Positions 56,901-64,000 of a stretch of 64,000 nucleotides of DNA are shown here, in pieces. The first letter of the stretch is position 1; each line of letters begins with the position of its first letter. The stretch lies in NCBI RefSeq assembly GCF_963676685.1, contig NC_092346.1, positions 42,529,289 to 42,593,288 on the forward strand, written 5' to 3'. The notes beneath the pieces are model-generated. The model saw only the letters and a list, made by a program, of their open reading frames with translations, made no database searches and was not told the DNA's origin. The DNA comes from Mytilus edulis (Eukaryota; Mollusca; Bivalvia; Mytilida; Mytilidae). A program made the position numbers and the translations under genes.

Positions 56901-58851
56901 TGGATGTCATATTATCTATAAAGGTTTTCTAAAATGTGCTTTGTATATAAAGAAATAAGAAGTTGAGGTATGAGTGACTAATGAGACATCTTTCCAATCA
57001 AGACACAATATAGTAAAGTAAACAATCATAGGTTCAATCCTTAAAAGTAACCTATAAACGGACCAAAAATTACTAGTGTAAAAGAATTTTTTAAAAAACC
57101 CAACGGCCTAATGAATTTACAAAAGTAGAAGAAAAATTATCCAATAAATAAAAGAAATATACTAGTACCAGTAATAGGTTTATACCCAACGGTGCAATTA
57201 CATGTGCGAGGACATAAATATGCTAATTCATGCATATCCATATAAGGTAGTGTTCCTGACCTGTGTAAAGATACAAAGAAAAATGGTGTTCTTGTTTTTG
57301 TCACATGAAATGTTTCGCATGTCAAATGAAAATATTCGTTTAAATGTGGTGATTTACAATTTAATTATCTCCCCCTGAGTTAGGCATATTTAAAACAAGT
57401 TTTCCCAATAGTTTTTGTCTTGTTTGTAAATGTTAAATATTTTCATGAGACACAAAGAAAAATGGTGTTCTTGTTTTTGTTTTCTTAGGTTTCATCAAAA
57501 GTGAAAATATTGGTTTATCTGTACTGATTTACAGTTTAATTATCTCCCCCTGAATTAGACATATTTTGCACATTTTATCATTCTTAGCCAAATATATGAT
57601 TTTACGATTGTTCCAAACTATCTCTTTAAAATAAGATGTGTTAAGCAGTTTTGATTCTGACAAACCCTTAATTCTCACATTTGTTATATCATTTTTTTAA
57701 AAAGCAACATATTGGTGTCAGACTGATAATATTTAAGATGGCTAACCATATACTTTTTTCCTGTGTTGATCTTACTAAAAAGTAAATTTTCTCATTTAAG
57801 AATACCTTTCCCAGGTATACCATATAGTCTTTACTTGAAATCTGTTCCTGTACATTGAAGAATATTTGGAAAACAATTATTTTTTTAATCATGAAAGGGC
57901 ACAATAAATGATTTTAAAAATCTCATATTTTATGTTTGTATGTACATGTAAATAGTATGTCAGCAACTGTATTAATTAATCATTTTAAATATGTTGGCCA
58001 TCACACATTTTTTATGGTGGAAGTTTAGAATGATAAAGGAAACATCAGTAAGTTAAACATTTAATTTATAAAATATCATATTAAACATGACAAAATTAAA
58101 CATATATTTCTTTAGACAAACATCAAATAAATGACCAATCTGAAAACCAACTTCTAAAATTAAATCTCTAATCATAAATAATAATTGTCACATTCTGCAT
58201 TGTTTTTAACTTTACTGAGCTTTTCTTTTTTTGTCCCCTACTGACAAAGTCTAGGAGATAAAAGGTTTGCACTCTGACTATCTGTCCATAAGTTTGTATA
58301 TATGAAAAAGAAGATGTGGTATGATTGCCAATGAGACAACTCTCCACAAGAGACCAAATGACACAGAAATTAACAACTATAGGTCACAATGCGGCCTTCA
58401 ACAATGAGCAAAGCCCATACTGCATTGTCGGCTAAAAAAGTTGACTGTTTTGACCTGTAAGATTTACACATTTTTTTCTGTAATGCTCAAGCTATTGATA
58501 ATATATTTGGTATGTATTCATGTTAATTTTAGAAGTTAACAACTTCATGCTTTGTTCTGGTCGAGAGATCTTTGCTTTTAAAAGTTATGAATCTTAATAC
58601 AAAATTATTTTTAAAAAGGTATTGGGTAAAGATGTGTAGTGTCCAACCATTAGAAGCTATGGATCAATTTTGAGTTTTGGTCCAGGTGCATTATTTTGCA
58701 GGTGTTATACTGGTAATCTTTTCTTTTCTTTAAACTTATATTGTGTTCAAATAATTTCATAATATTGTTACTATTTAATTTTATACTTTCAGCCAGAGAA
58801 ATGACAAGAGGGAAGTTCCTGAATATATTACAGAAGAATAAGAAATCCTGA
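41934..58851 (+). CDS. LIN52: LIN52, DREAM/MuvB complex subunit, 6 coding exons
   Basis: Exons: 41934-41949, 47884-47955, 48442-48476, 52906-52978, 53537-53620, 58793-58851. They join in frame to 112 codons plus stop; human LIN52 has 116. LIN52 is part of the MuvB core (with LIN9, LIN37, LIN54, RBBP4), which binds Rb-like pocket proteins to silence cell-cycle genes in quiescence and B-MYB to activate them later; it acts in the nucleus. Visible motifs: LMSFE (12-16), the LxSxE-type pocket-protein binding motif; RASPDLWPEQ with Ser22 matching human Ser28, the DYRK1A site; a GSLTT helix start and KIRGLQNLAYQLGLDEAREM (residues 78-97) in the conserved C-terminal helical part. Exon 1 encodes only MTTNA plus one base, and is chosen because phase and donor fit. 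98% of the gene is intron. Confidence 0.94.
42125..42559 (+). mobile_element. 435-bp inverted-end repeat, left copy
   Basis: Starts GGGAAAACGGTACTAT and ends ATACTACCGTTTTCCC. Left flank TTCA, right flank TATA. By eye identical to 43793-44227. Confidence 0.9.
43793..44227 (+). mobile_element. 435-bp inverted-end repeat, right copy
   Basis: Same length and, by eye, same sequence as the left copy; left flank TATA, right flank TTCA. Confidence 0.9.
44241..44381. mobile_element. Palindromic MITE with perfect 54-bp arms
   Basis: Arms 44241-44294 and 44328-44381 are exact reverse complements (ends AACACAGGAGTTTGAAATCC), with a 33-base loop. Only 13 bp from the composite. Confidence 0.93.
44494..44580. 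mobile_element. Small MITE, TAGTCCGAGATTA ends
   Basis: TAGTCCGAGATTAATCTGA is inverted as CAGAGTAATCTCGGACTA. A further half copy (GAGTAATCTCGGAC) is at about 44646. Confidence 0.75.
45588..45870 (+). repeat. Dispersed repeat (GATGTGGTATGATTGCCAAT family)
   Basis: Fullest copy: starts AAAGAAGATGTGGTATGATT, contains AACTATAGGTCACCGTACGG, and ends near CAGGCTCCTGACTTGGGACA. Others at 46185, 58300, and inverted at 8100 and 2640. Confidence 0.85.
46185..46435 (+). repeat. Dispersed repeat, second copy
   Basis: AAGAAGATCTGGCAAGATCG... AACTATAGGTCACCGTAC; diverged from 45588-45870. Confidence 0.82.
46686..46729 (+). ncRNA. Type I hammerhead ribozyme, intact core
   Basis: Stem I GCGTCA (46686-46691) pairs with TGGCGT (46724-46729), core CTGATGA (46692-46698), stem II GTC/GAC with loop TTTTGTA, GAAA (46712-46715), a short weak stem III around GCGT, and the cleavage triplet GTC (46721-46723). 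All core bases are present; cleavage would fall after 46723. The short stem III suggests it works best as a dimer or in tandem RNA. Confidence 0.82.
47057..47100 (+). ncRNA. Hammerhead ribozyme, mutated copy
   Basis: Same fold, but the core has GTGATGA instead of CTGATGA and the stem II base next to GAAA is G instead of C. Stem III (ACG/CGT) is better than in the first copy. Loss of core C3 predicts no cleavage. Confidence 0.75.
47884..47955 (+). CDS. LIN52: LIN52 exon 2 (residues 6-29)
   Basis: TEEPDLMSFEKLDRASPDLW then PEQ. Contains both the LxSxE motif and the DYRK1A-type serine. Acceptor TTTTTAG, donor GTAAGT. Confidence 0.97.
48165..48420 (-). repeat. Dispersed repeat fragment in LIN52 intron 2
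   Basis: CCATTGGTTTTCCAGTTTGA to AGAGAGTTGTCTTATTGGCA; inverted relative of the 45588 family and like 11590-11700. Ends 20 bp before the exon 3 acceptor region. Confidence 0.75.
48442..48476 (+). CDS. LIN52: LIN52 exon 3 (residues 30-41)
   Basis: IPGVSEFAAAKS, matching human PGVAEFAA. Acceptor TTTCAG, donor GTAAGT. Confidence 0.94.
48659..50847 (+). mobile_element. Composite: two 463-bp repeats flanking 1.26 kb
   Basis: Repeats 48659-49121 and 50385-50847 are in direct orientation, both 463 bp and nearly identical (one difference noticed: CATATGCAACC against CGTATGCAACC). Each has inverted ends GGTGTAATACCACCA / TGGTGGTATTACACC. Flanks differ at all four ends, so no clear target duplication. 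The 1263-bp inner part has no ORF of note. Confidence 0.82.
52341..52857. mobile_element. piggyBac-type MITE, TTAA target duplication
   Basis: Termini GGGCATACGATACAGTT and AACTGTATCGTATGCCC are perfect inverted repeats, flanked by TTAA on both sides (52337-52340, 52858-52861). GGG ends and a TTAA target are the hallmark of the piggyBac superfamily. 517 bp, no transposase. Confidence 0.9.
52906..52978 (+). CDS. LIN52: LIN52 exon 4 (residues 42-65)
   Basis: PLSGTSTPSKWMTELENEDI then GLLQ. The acceptor TTGTAG lies 45 bp after the MITE end. Donor GTTGGT. Confidence 0.95.
53537..53620 (+). CDS. LIN52: LIN52 exon 5 (residues 66-93)
   Basis: FGSLTTSQLMEKIRGLQNLA then YQLGLDE, the most conserved part. 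Acceptor TTGTAG, donor GTATTT. Confidence 0.97.
54090..54420 (+). repeat. Dispersed repeat (GAGAATGGAAATGGGGAATG family), copy 2
   Basis: Matches 39000-39250 and extends further (GGCGGGGTTAAACATG, CTCCCCCTATACCTC). Confidence 0.82.
54713..56039. other. DNA bounded by 12-bp inverted GGGGAAAGACGG
   Basis: GGGGAAAGACGG (54713-54724) is inverted at 56028-56039; the left one is part of a small hairpin CGGCTTCAAGCCG. The right one is 37 bp from the reverse transcriptase fragment, so this may be part of the same element rather than a separate one. Confidence 0.4.
56077..56559 (-). pseudogene. C-terminal part of a reverse transcriptase-type element protein
   Basis: A 160-codon frame, the longest complete one in the window. 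It contains RVCNNVFDFNKRNLCITEKL, KFYHRYKDIILKYSSTCRLL, HPIFYGNILYKAQR and LIKKGYNYDTVVKSL. I recall this spelling as the region after the polymerase domain of the same kind of retroelement as 9866-10664, where a fragment with YIDD is found. No catalytic motif is in this piece and no upstream domain joins it, so it is a 5'-truncated remnant. It lies antisense in LIN52 intron 5. Confidence 0.6.
58300..58440 (+). repeat. Dispersed repeat (GATGTGGTATGATTGCCAAT family), copy
   Basis: AAAAGAAGATGTGGTATGAT through CATTGTCGGCTA. Confidence 0.85.
58793..58851 (+). CDS. LIN52: LIN52 exon 6 and stop (residues 94-112)
   Basis: AREMTRGKFLNILQKNKKS, TGA at 58849-58851. Human has REMTRGKFLNILE. Acceptor TTTCAG. 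Confidence 0.97.
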
Positions 58852-58916
58852 TTAAATTATTGACTTTATGTGTATTGACTAAAATTTCTACTGATCATTG
58901 TAACCATTTATTTTGC

Positions 58917-58922
58917 AATAAA
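58917..58922 (+). terminator. Likely LIN52 polyadenylation signal
   Basis: AATAAA 66 bp after the stop codon. Confidence 0.7.
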
Positions 58923-58939
58923 ACATAGAAGACTTTTAA

Positions 58940-60957
58940 AATGGCTAAGCCTGTTATTTTGTATTTGTTGCATCCATTATAAGCATGCATCATTTAGGAG
59001 TAAAATCAAAGACTGGCTGGTTTGGGGTCAAAATGAATTTTGAATTCATATACAAAGAAAGCCTCCATGACAAATGATAAATACAGACAGAGAAATGTTC
59101 ACAACTAACCATCAGTAACTGGTAAATAAAGAAAAACACAATCCACAGAAGTAGCTAATAAATTCAAAATATGAGAAACAACCAAGTTGCAACCACAAGG
59201 AGTAAATAACAAACACCTAAAAATCTAAGTAAACCAACTAATAAGAGTGAAAAACACATAAAAATTTAAGTAAACCAACCAGAATAACCTGAGGAAAACT
59301 AAAAATCAGCATTTTTAATTTCTTATGGATATTAACATTGGGAAGGGAGGTAACTCTGCAAAAATGAGTCTTTTTTTTTGTCAGTTTTGGTTGATTTTCT
59401 TAAAATTCATGTAAAGTATGATACTTTGATGGGGTTATCAGTTCATATTTGACTATTCTTTAATCTTCTGCTCATGAAATGTACAAAACGGAAGTGTTAT
59501 GGGTATTTTTATTTTTTTTGCACAATTTTCATTAAAGAAATTTCAAATTTATGGCTTTGTAACCATTTTTAAAAAATAATGTGAATATATGGTATTGTTT
59601 ATATCTGTAACTTATATTTGTTCAGCATCTACCTTGCTTAAAGAAACAAAAAGAAGAACATATACTTATTAGTTTTTATTAAATTTGATATTCTTTACCT
59701 TGACATACTGAAAAATCTAATAAATTGTCAACTAATGAATTACGAAATCTAGGTTATAACTTTAAAAAAGATAAGAGTTGTTTGTTATACTCCAAAGACG
59801 GCTAAAATATCAAGAATCAATACATTCTGTTGAACAGAAGTGGTAAAGTTATAATTTGGTATCAATTTTTATTGATATTGCTGCCTCCTATGCAGAGTTA
59901 TCTGCCATTTTAATGCAAATCTCCGTAGGAATTATAAAATCGATTTCTTTTAAGTTTTACTCAAGTTAGTTTTTGTTGGACTTTTTTCTGTATATATTTG
60001 GGGTATAATGCTAAAGATTAAAACTTAAAAATCTTCTGTTGCAATTACTTCAAGGTTACCGTCAAATTTATGCTAGATCGACTGGAAGTTTAGTCCTTAA
60101 TTACTGAATAATGTATTTGCTGAAAATATAAAGTATGATTTAATGTATTAATATTGAGACAAATAATCTGTAGTTGTGTTAATAAACCTCTGAGATGATT
60201 TCTTGGCTTGACATTCCTGAAATTAATGATGAAGAGCATAATAAAAAAAAACCTTTGCAGATGATAATTCTCCCCTTGGCCTTCTCAACCTCTTAAATGC
60301 GACTCTTATTTCAGAATAAGTAATTTAGACATTGATATTTTTATAATCTGTGTAATTTTTTCATACATCTCAATTGCAAAATTCTTCATTTTTGTGGAGA
60401 AATTTACAAAAAGCAGACCAAGAAATGAATTTGTTACCTATTTGTACCAATTTATAATGTTATTTTTTTGTTTCCAATACAGCATATTGTTTGCTGGAGG
60501 TTTGAAATTACTTCAACCACTGTAAACAAATAGGGGCCTTGGTGGCCGTGTTGTCTGAGTAGTTAATACTACTTAAATCACTATCCAGTCAACACTGAGG
60601 TTGTTAATTTGAAACCCTGCTCATGCAAGGCAGGACAGGAGTTTTGAGTAAAAGAAGTCAGGCCAGATGTAAATTAATGTTAAAAAAAAGTCAGGATAAA
60701 CTAATAAAATAAAGGCAGGACCGCAAAGTAAGATAAAAAGGCAGGACAGAGAATACAACTAAAATAATGTAAGACAAAATTTTTCATCATTGGCAATATT
60801 CAAAATGATATGTGATCACAAGTGCATTTAACAAGGTTACCCGCCTAATATCGGAATCTACACTTTACCGTTAATATATGACTAGTTCCCTGTTAGCCTA
60901 TATTGCTTTTTACCACCCACAGTGTACAAGAGACCAGTTTTGTAATGAAACGAACTT
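58940..60957. other. Intergenic region LIN52-MOCS1
   Basis: AT-rich DNA; a truncated SINE at 60531-60640 followed by GGCAGGA(C)-type short repeats to about 60775. No gene or RNA recognised. Confidence 0.5.
60531..60640 (+). mobile_element. tRNA-derived SINE, truncated copy 3
   Basis: GGGGCCTTGGTGGCCG head and TTGAAACCCTGCTCATGCA B-box region as in copies 1 and 2; the body is missing. Confidence 0.75.
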
Positions 60958-60990
60958 GTGATCAGTGAATTTTTAAGAAAAATAATACAA

Positions 60991-61158
60991 ATGACTAGAC
61001 TTTCAAAGATTTTTGTTTCCTTTTGGTCAAGAACCCAACCATTTCAGTCCAGTGGAAAGGTTGTCACAGCACAATGGAGGAGATCTTGTGCATCAATAGC
61101 CCCAGCAGTTCGCGTTGCAGAAAGAAGTCAGATTCAGGACAGTGATGATGAAATTGAG
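60991..61158 (+). CDS. MOCS1: MOCS1 exon 1 (residues 1-56)
   Basis: Transit peptide and a poorly conserved acidic linker (DSDDEIE). Donor GTATTT, phase 0. Less certain than the others because it is not conserved. Confidence 0.75.
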
Positions 61159-63793
61159 GTATTTGAACAGTTATGTCATTAATTTTGCATTCATTTAAAG
61201 CGTTGTTAAATATTTGAACAACAACAATTTCTCTGCAATTATCAACTTAATTCTGTTTGATACTGATATAATGCTTAAAAAAATAGCTTTATAAAAGGGG
61301 GCGTGAAGCACAGACACTTTTGCACCAATAAGGGTTTTACTATCCACACTCGTACGAAAAATAAGAGTGTGGGTAGTAATCCCCTTATTGACAGAAACAA
61401 GTGCCTGTAGCGTGAAGGTTGGGTGTACATTGATGACAACTACCCTTGCGGGAAATCTCTCATGGCAAATCCGAAATTCGCATGATTTACACTTTTGAAC
61501 TAGCTAATGTTGCAAATACATCTAACCATAGGTAAAAACTGTTGATGAAGAATATGTTTAATGTGCAAACTGTGAAGTGAAGTCATATATTTAGAAGTTC
61601 TTTGATTTACAGGTGAGCATTACCTTCAGCAGTGACACCAAAACGAATTAAGGTTGACATTGTTTTCTTGACAAACATTATTTCAGTATGGTACAATTAT
61701 ATGTATCATCCTCAAAATATCAGTCTTAACAACATATGTACAAAACCTTAAATCAAGAGTGTTATATAGAACATGTATGATGTGTATATGGATATGATAA
61801 TGTTCATGATGATCATGATGATGTTTTATTATTCTTTTAGGTAAAATCAAAGCAAGAGGCAACTGAGATATCTCCTAATCTAACAGATAAATTTGGAAGA
61901 CATCATACATATCTTCGAATTTCTCTCACAGAAAGGTGCAATTTAAGATGTAAGACATATTTTATACATGATTTATATACAAATGATAAATGAAACTTTA
62001 GAAGGTAGTAAAGAGTGGTAGTTTTATCCAATCATCGGCATATCAATTTTAATTTGCTAATCGTAACTAATATAGTGTATATATATATATATATGTACGG
62101 AGATGCACCAGACTCAATTTACTCCTACTATGCGGGATTTGACAACACTATAACCATCCAGAATGAAAGCAATTGAAGTTCAACTACATGCCTTCACATT
62201 GAGCAAAACTCATACTTTATTGTCAGTTATAAGGTAAAAAAAACTCCACCATGACAAAATGTGAAACAATTAAAACAAGGAAACAGGAAAACAAATAGCC
62301 TTTTATATGACAAAATATTATCGGAAAAAAATAATTTACCCTTTTTTAATATTTTCTCATAAACCTGTACAATGTCGTATGTGGAGATACACACATATCT
62401 CAGAACTCATGTAGTGAATGTTTTGTATCTTATAGCAATACACAACCTCTGTCTGTCTAAACATTTCCATATAAAACCTCATGCTTTACCATCAACAGAC
62501 AGAGGGTTCCTTATTATTGTTTTATGTACTGTCTGCATTCCACTGTATTTACAAAGGTTCTTATCAGAATAAATAGTTTGTGAGTCATTAAAATGAAGTA
62601 AATATTTATTACAGTTTATGATCATATTTTATACTGTAGGTCAGTACTGCATGCCTTCAGATGGAGTAGAATTGACACCAAAACAAAAATTATTGTCCAC
62701 AGGGGAGATAATCAAGTTATCAGAACTTTTCGTCAAAGAGGGAATACAGAAAATACGATTAACAGGAGGAGAACCTTTAGTCAGATCTGATCTTATTGAA
62801 ATAATTGGTAGGTTATAATTAGTTGTGGGTAGAATGTAATGCTATGTTAAGATTGAATTTAGCAATAGAGCTTGAGGTTTAGGACAGAATAGTTCCATGA
62901 AAATTGTTAAAGTTGATTCAAAGTTCAACTTTCACACTTCTGGACAAGATTTAGTGTGATGGCGAAGTGTGAAACTTTTTAATTTTTGAATTTATTAATA
63001 TTGATGAGCCAGTGAATTTGTTTTGAATTATTTCAAATTTCAAATGATTAGAACAACATTGACAATTGAATAAATGTTTTTTAAAGAAATAACCAGAAAT
63101 GTCATTTTTTAGATAGATTTTTTTTTGGATTGGGATATTATATACTAATATGTAAATTATTTGTGACTTATTAACCAATTTACATAGCTGACATGGCTTA
63201 ACTAGGCTGCAACTGGACATTGTCAAACCACAATATAACAAACAATTGAAATTAGATTGATTGATTGACAAGCATTAGGTCTATACCACATCAGATCAAA
63301 AGGATATATCATGGAATTCGAAATAATAGTACTAGAGAATTAAAAATGTGAAATGAAATAATGGAAATGACAAAGAAAAAATCTTAATATCTTCTTTTGA
63401 CAAATGTCATCTAATATTATAATTATGCTGATAGCATCTGTTTTGGGAAATAAAAGAGTAAAGAACCTCAAATATATGTTTTTTTATATTTCAAAATCCG
63501 GTGTTAGTAGTACATGTATATAGAAAGATAATATATGAGATGTTTCTATCATTATTGCAGGTGCTTTAAATGACCTGCGTCCACATGGGTTAGAAAACAT
63601 TGCAATGACAACAAATGGCATTACATTAGCAAGAAAATTACCTCAGCTGAAAGCCAATGGGCTTGATAGTCTCAATATTAGTTTAGATACATTAATTCCT
63701 GCCAAGTTTGAGTTTATAACCAGAAGAAAAGGTTGGGATCGAGTAATGAAAGGGATAGATACTGCAGTAGAGCTGGGATATGGTCCAGTAAAG
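60991..63793 (+). CDS. MOCS1: Molybdenum cofactor biosynthesis protein 1, 5' part (MoaA-like radical SAM), partial
   Basis: Exons: 60991-61158, 61841-61949, 62640-62807, 63561-63793; 226 codons in frame, the rest lies beyond the right edge. The MOCS1A part converts GTP to 3',8-cyclo-H2GTP, the first step to cyclic pyranopterin monophosphate, in mitochondria. Residues 1-35 are basic and hydroxylated ([20 protein letters not shown]), fitting a transit peptide. The radical SAM cluster motif is C89-x3-C93-x2-C96 (ERCNLRCQYCMP), with the Cys93 codon split by an intron. GGEP (135-138) contacts S-adenosylmethionine. TTNG (165-168) and NISLDTL follow. The second 4Fe-4S site, the C-terminal GG and the MoaC-like part are not in the window. 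ATG 60991 is chosen as first in-frame Met; the frame upstream has only a GTG. Confidence 0.95.
61298..61416. mobile_element. Imperfect palindromic MITE in MOCS1 intron 1
   Basis: GCGTGAAGCACAGACACTT, AATAAGGG and CCACACTC on the left are inverted on the right (GAGTGTGG, CCCCTTATT, GTGCCTGTAGCGTGA). The remainder of intron 1 (61159-61840) shows nothing else. Confidence 0.75.
61841..61949 (+). CDS. MOCS1: MOCS1 exon 2 (residues 57-92)
   Basis: [20 protein letters not shown] then R; first cluster cysteine Cys89. Acceptor CTTTTAG, donor GTAAGA. Confidence 0.97.
61950..62639 (+). other. MOCS1 intron 2
   Basis: A (TA)n run near 62066-62091 and a diverged dispersed repeat at about 62095-62310 (ATGAGCAAA-type, CTTTATTGTCAGTTATAA). 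Otherwise nothing. Confidence 0.6.
62640..62807 (+). CDS. MOCS1: MOCS1 exon 3 (residues 93-148)
   Basis: [20 protein letters not shown], then [20 protein letters not shown]. Cys93 and Cys96 of the cluster, SAM-binding GGEP. Acceptor CTGTAG, donor GTAGGT. Confidence 0.98.
62808..63560 (+). other. MOCS1 intron 3
   Basis: AT-rich; a 106-codon antisense frame at 62951-63271 resembles nothing known. Confidence 0.5.
63561..63793 (+). CDS. MOCS1: MOCS1 exon 4 (residues 149-226)
   Basis: [20 protein letters not shown], then [20 protein letters not shown]. Acceptor TTGCAG, donor GTAAAA. Following exons are outside the window. Confidence 0.98.
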
Positions 63794-63837
63794 GTAAAAA
63801 TTAAAGTTTAATTAAGGATATTGAAAGACCATCATGT

Positions 63838-63940
63838 TATATACTGTGGATTCATTAATATTCGTTGAATACCAATTTTCATGGATTTAGTTGGTACAGG
63901 TAAACCACGAAATTAAATATTCAATGAATGACAAATTTCC
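63838..63940 (+). repeat. Fragment of an ACTGTGGATTCATT-type element
   Basis: ATACTGTGGATTCATTAATA and CAATTTTCATGGATTT resemble the ends at 15052 and the fragment at 20737. Confidence 0.6.
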
Positions 63941-64000
63941 CATAGGCTTGTATGCAGACTTTGGCAACACCATGTAATTAGATATGCATGAACATGTAAG

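Larger units (their letters stand above)
53621..58792 (+). other. LIN52 intron 5
   Basis: Contains the dispersed repeat 54090-54420, the inverted-repeat-bounded DNA 54713-56039, the reverse transcriptase fragment 56077-56559 (opposite strand) and a dispersed repeat at 58300-58440. A diverged repeat may lie at 56945-57080. The rest is AT-rich. Confidence 0.6.

Overview
The window is nuclear DNA of an animal, most likely a bivalve mollusc and probably a mussel (Mytilus or a relative). It is AT-rich, its genes are split into short exons by GT-AG introns of 0.1 to 7 kb, and the introns are full of element families that I associate with mussel and oyster genomes. The clade call is inference, because no species-specific gene is present. 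Most open reading frames of 60-100 codons are chance or repeat-derived.

Three conserved genes, all on the + strand, can be rebuilt exon by exon with matching splice phases. (1) ALDH6A1, 12836-38425, 15 coding exons, 528 codons: mitochondrial CoA-acylating methylmalonate-semialdehyde dehydrogenase of valine and thymine breakdown. (2) LIN52, 41934-58851, 6 coding exons, 112 codons: small subunit of the MuvB core of the DREAM cell-cycle repressor. (3) MOCS1, from 60991 and cut by the right edge, 4 coding exons seen: the radical-SAM MoaA-like part of molybdenum cofactor synthesis. A fourth, unrecognised protein reads on the - strand from 1101 to the left edge (367 codons, no stop reached).

Left part (1.3-9.7 kb): an 8.3 kb segment bounded by about 115-bp inverted repeats made of GGACCC-like units. 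It holds a 31-bp-type minisatellite and a 4 kb higher-order satellite (period 625 bp = three related subunits of about 208 bp, each with a GTCCGG/CCGGAC hairpin). Next to it lies a decayed Penelope-like reverse transcriptase fragment; a C-terminal fragment that looks like the same kind of element lies near 56 kb on the - strand.

Middle and right: introns carry three copies of a 2.0-2.3 kb element with internal tandem repeats and a terminal hairpin, a nested stack of three elements in ALDH6A1 intron 7, four copies of a TATGCCCC element, three tRNA-derived SINEs, many palindromic MITEs, a clear piggyBac-type MITE (TTAA target) and two structures in which identical 435-bp or near-identical 463-bp inverted-end repeats flank about 1.25 kb. 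LIN52 intron 1 holds a 372-bp tandem unit in which each copy carries a type I hammerhead ribozyme fold, one with an intact core and one mutated, resembling metazoan retrozymes.

The most interesting points are the satellite-bearing inverted-repeat element, the hammerhead dimer, the two direct-repeat composites, the serial duplication of an exon end with its splice donor in ALDH6A1, and the ALDH6A1-LIN52 neighbourhood, which as I recall also exists in human.
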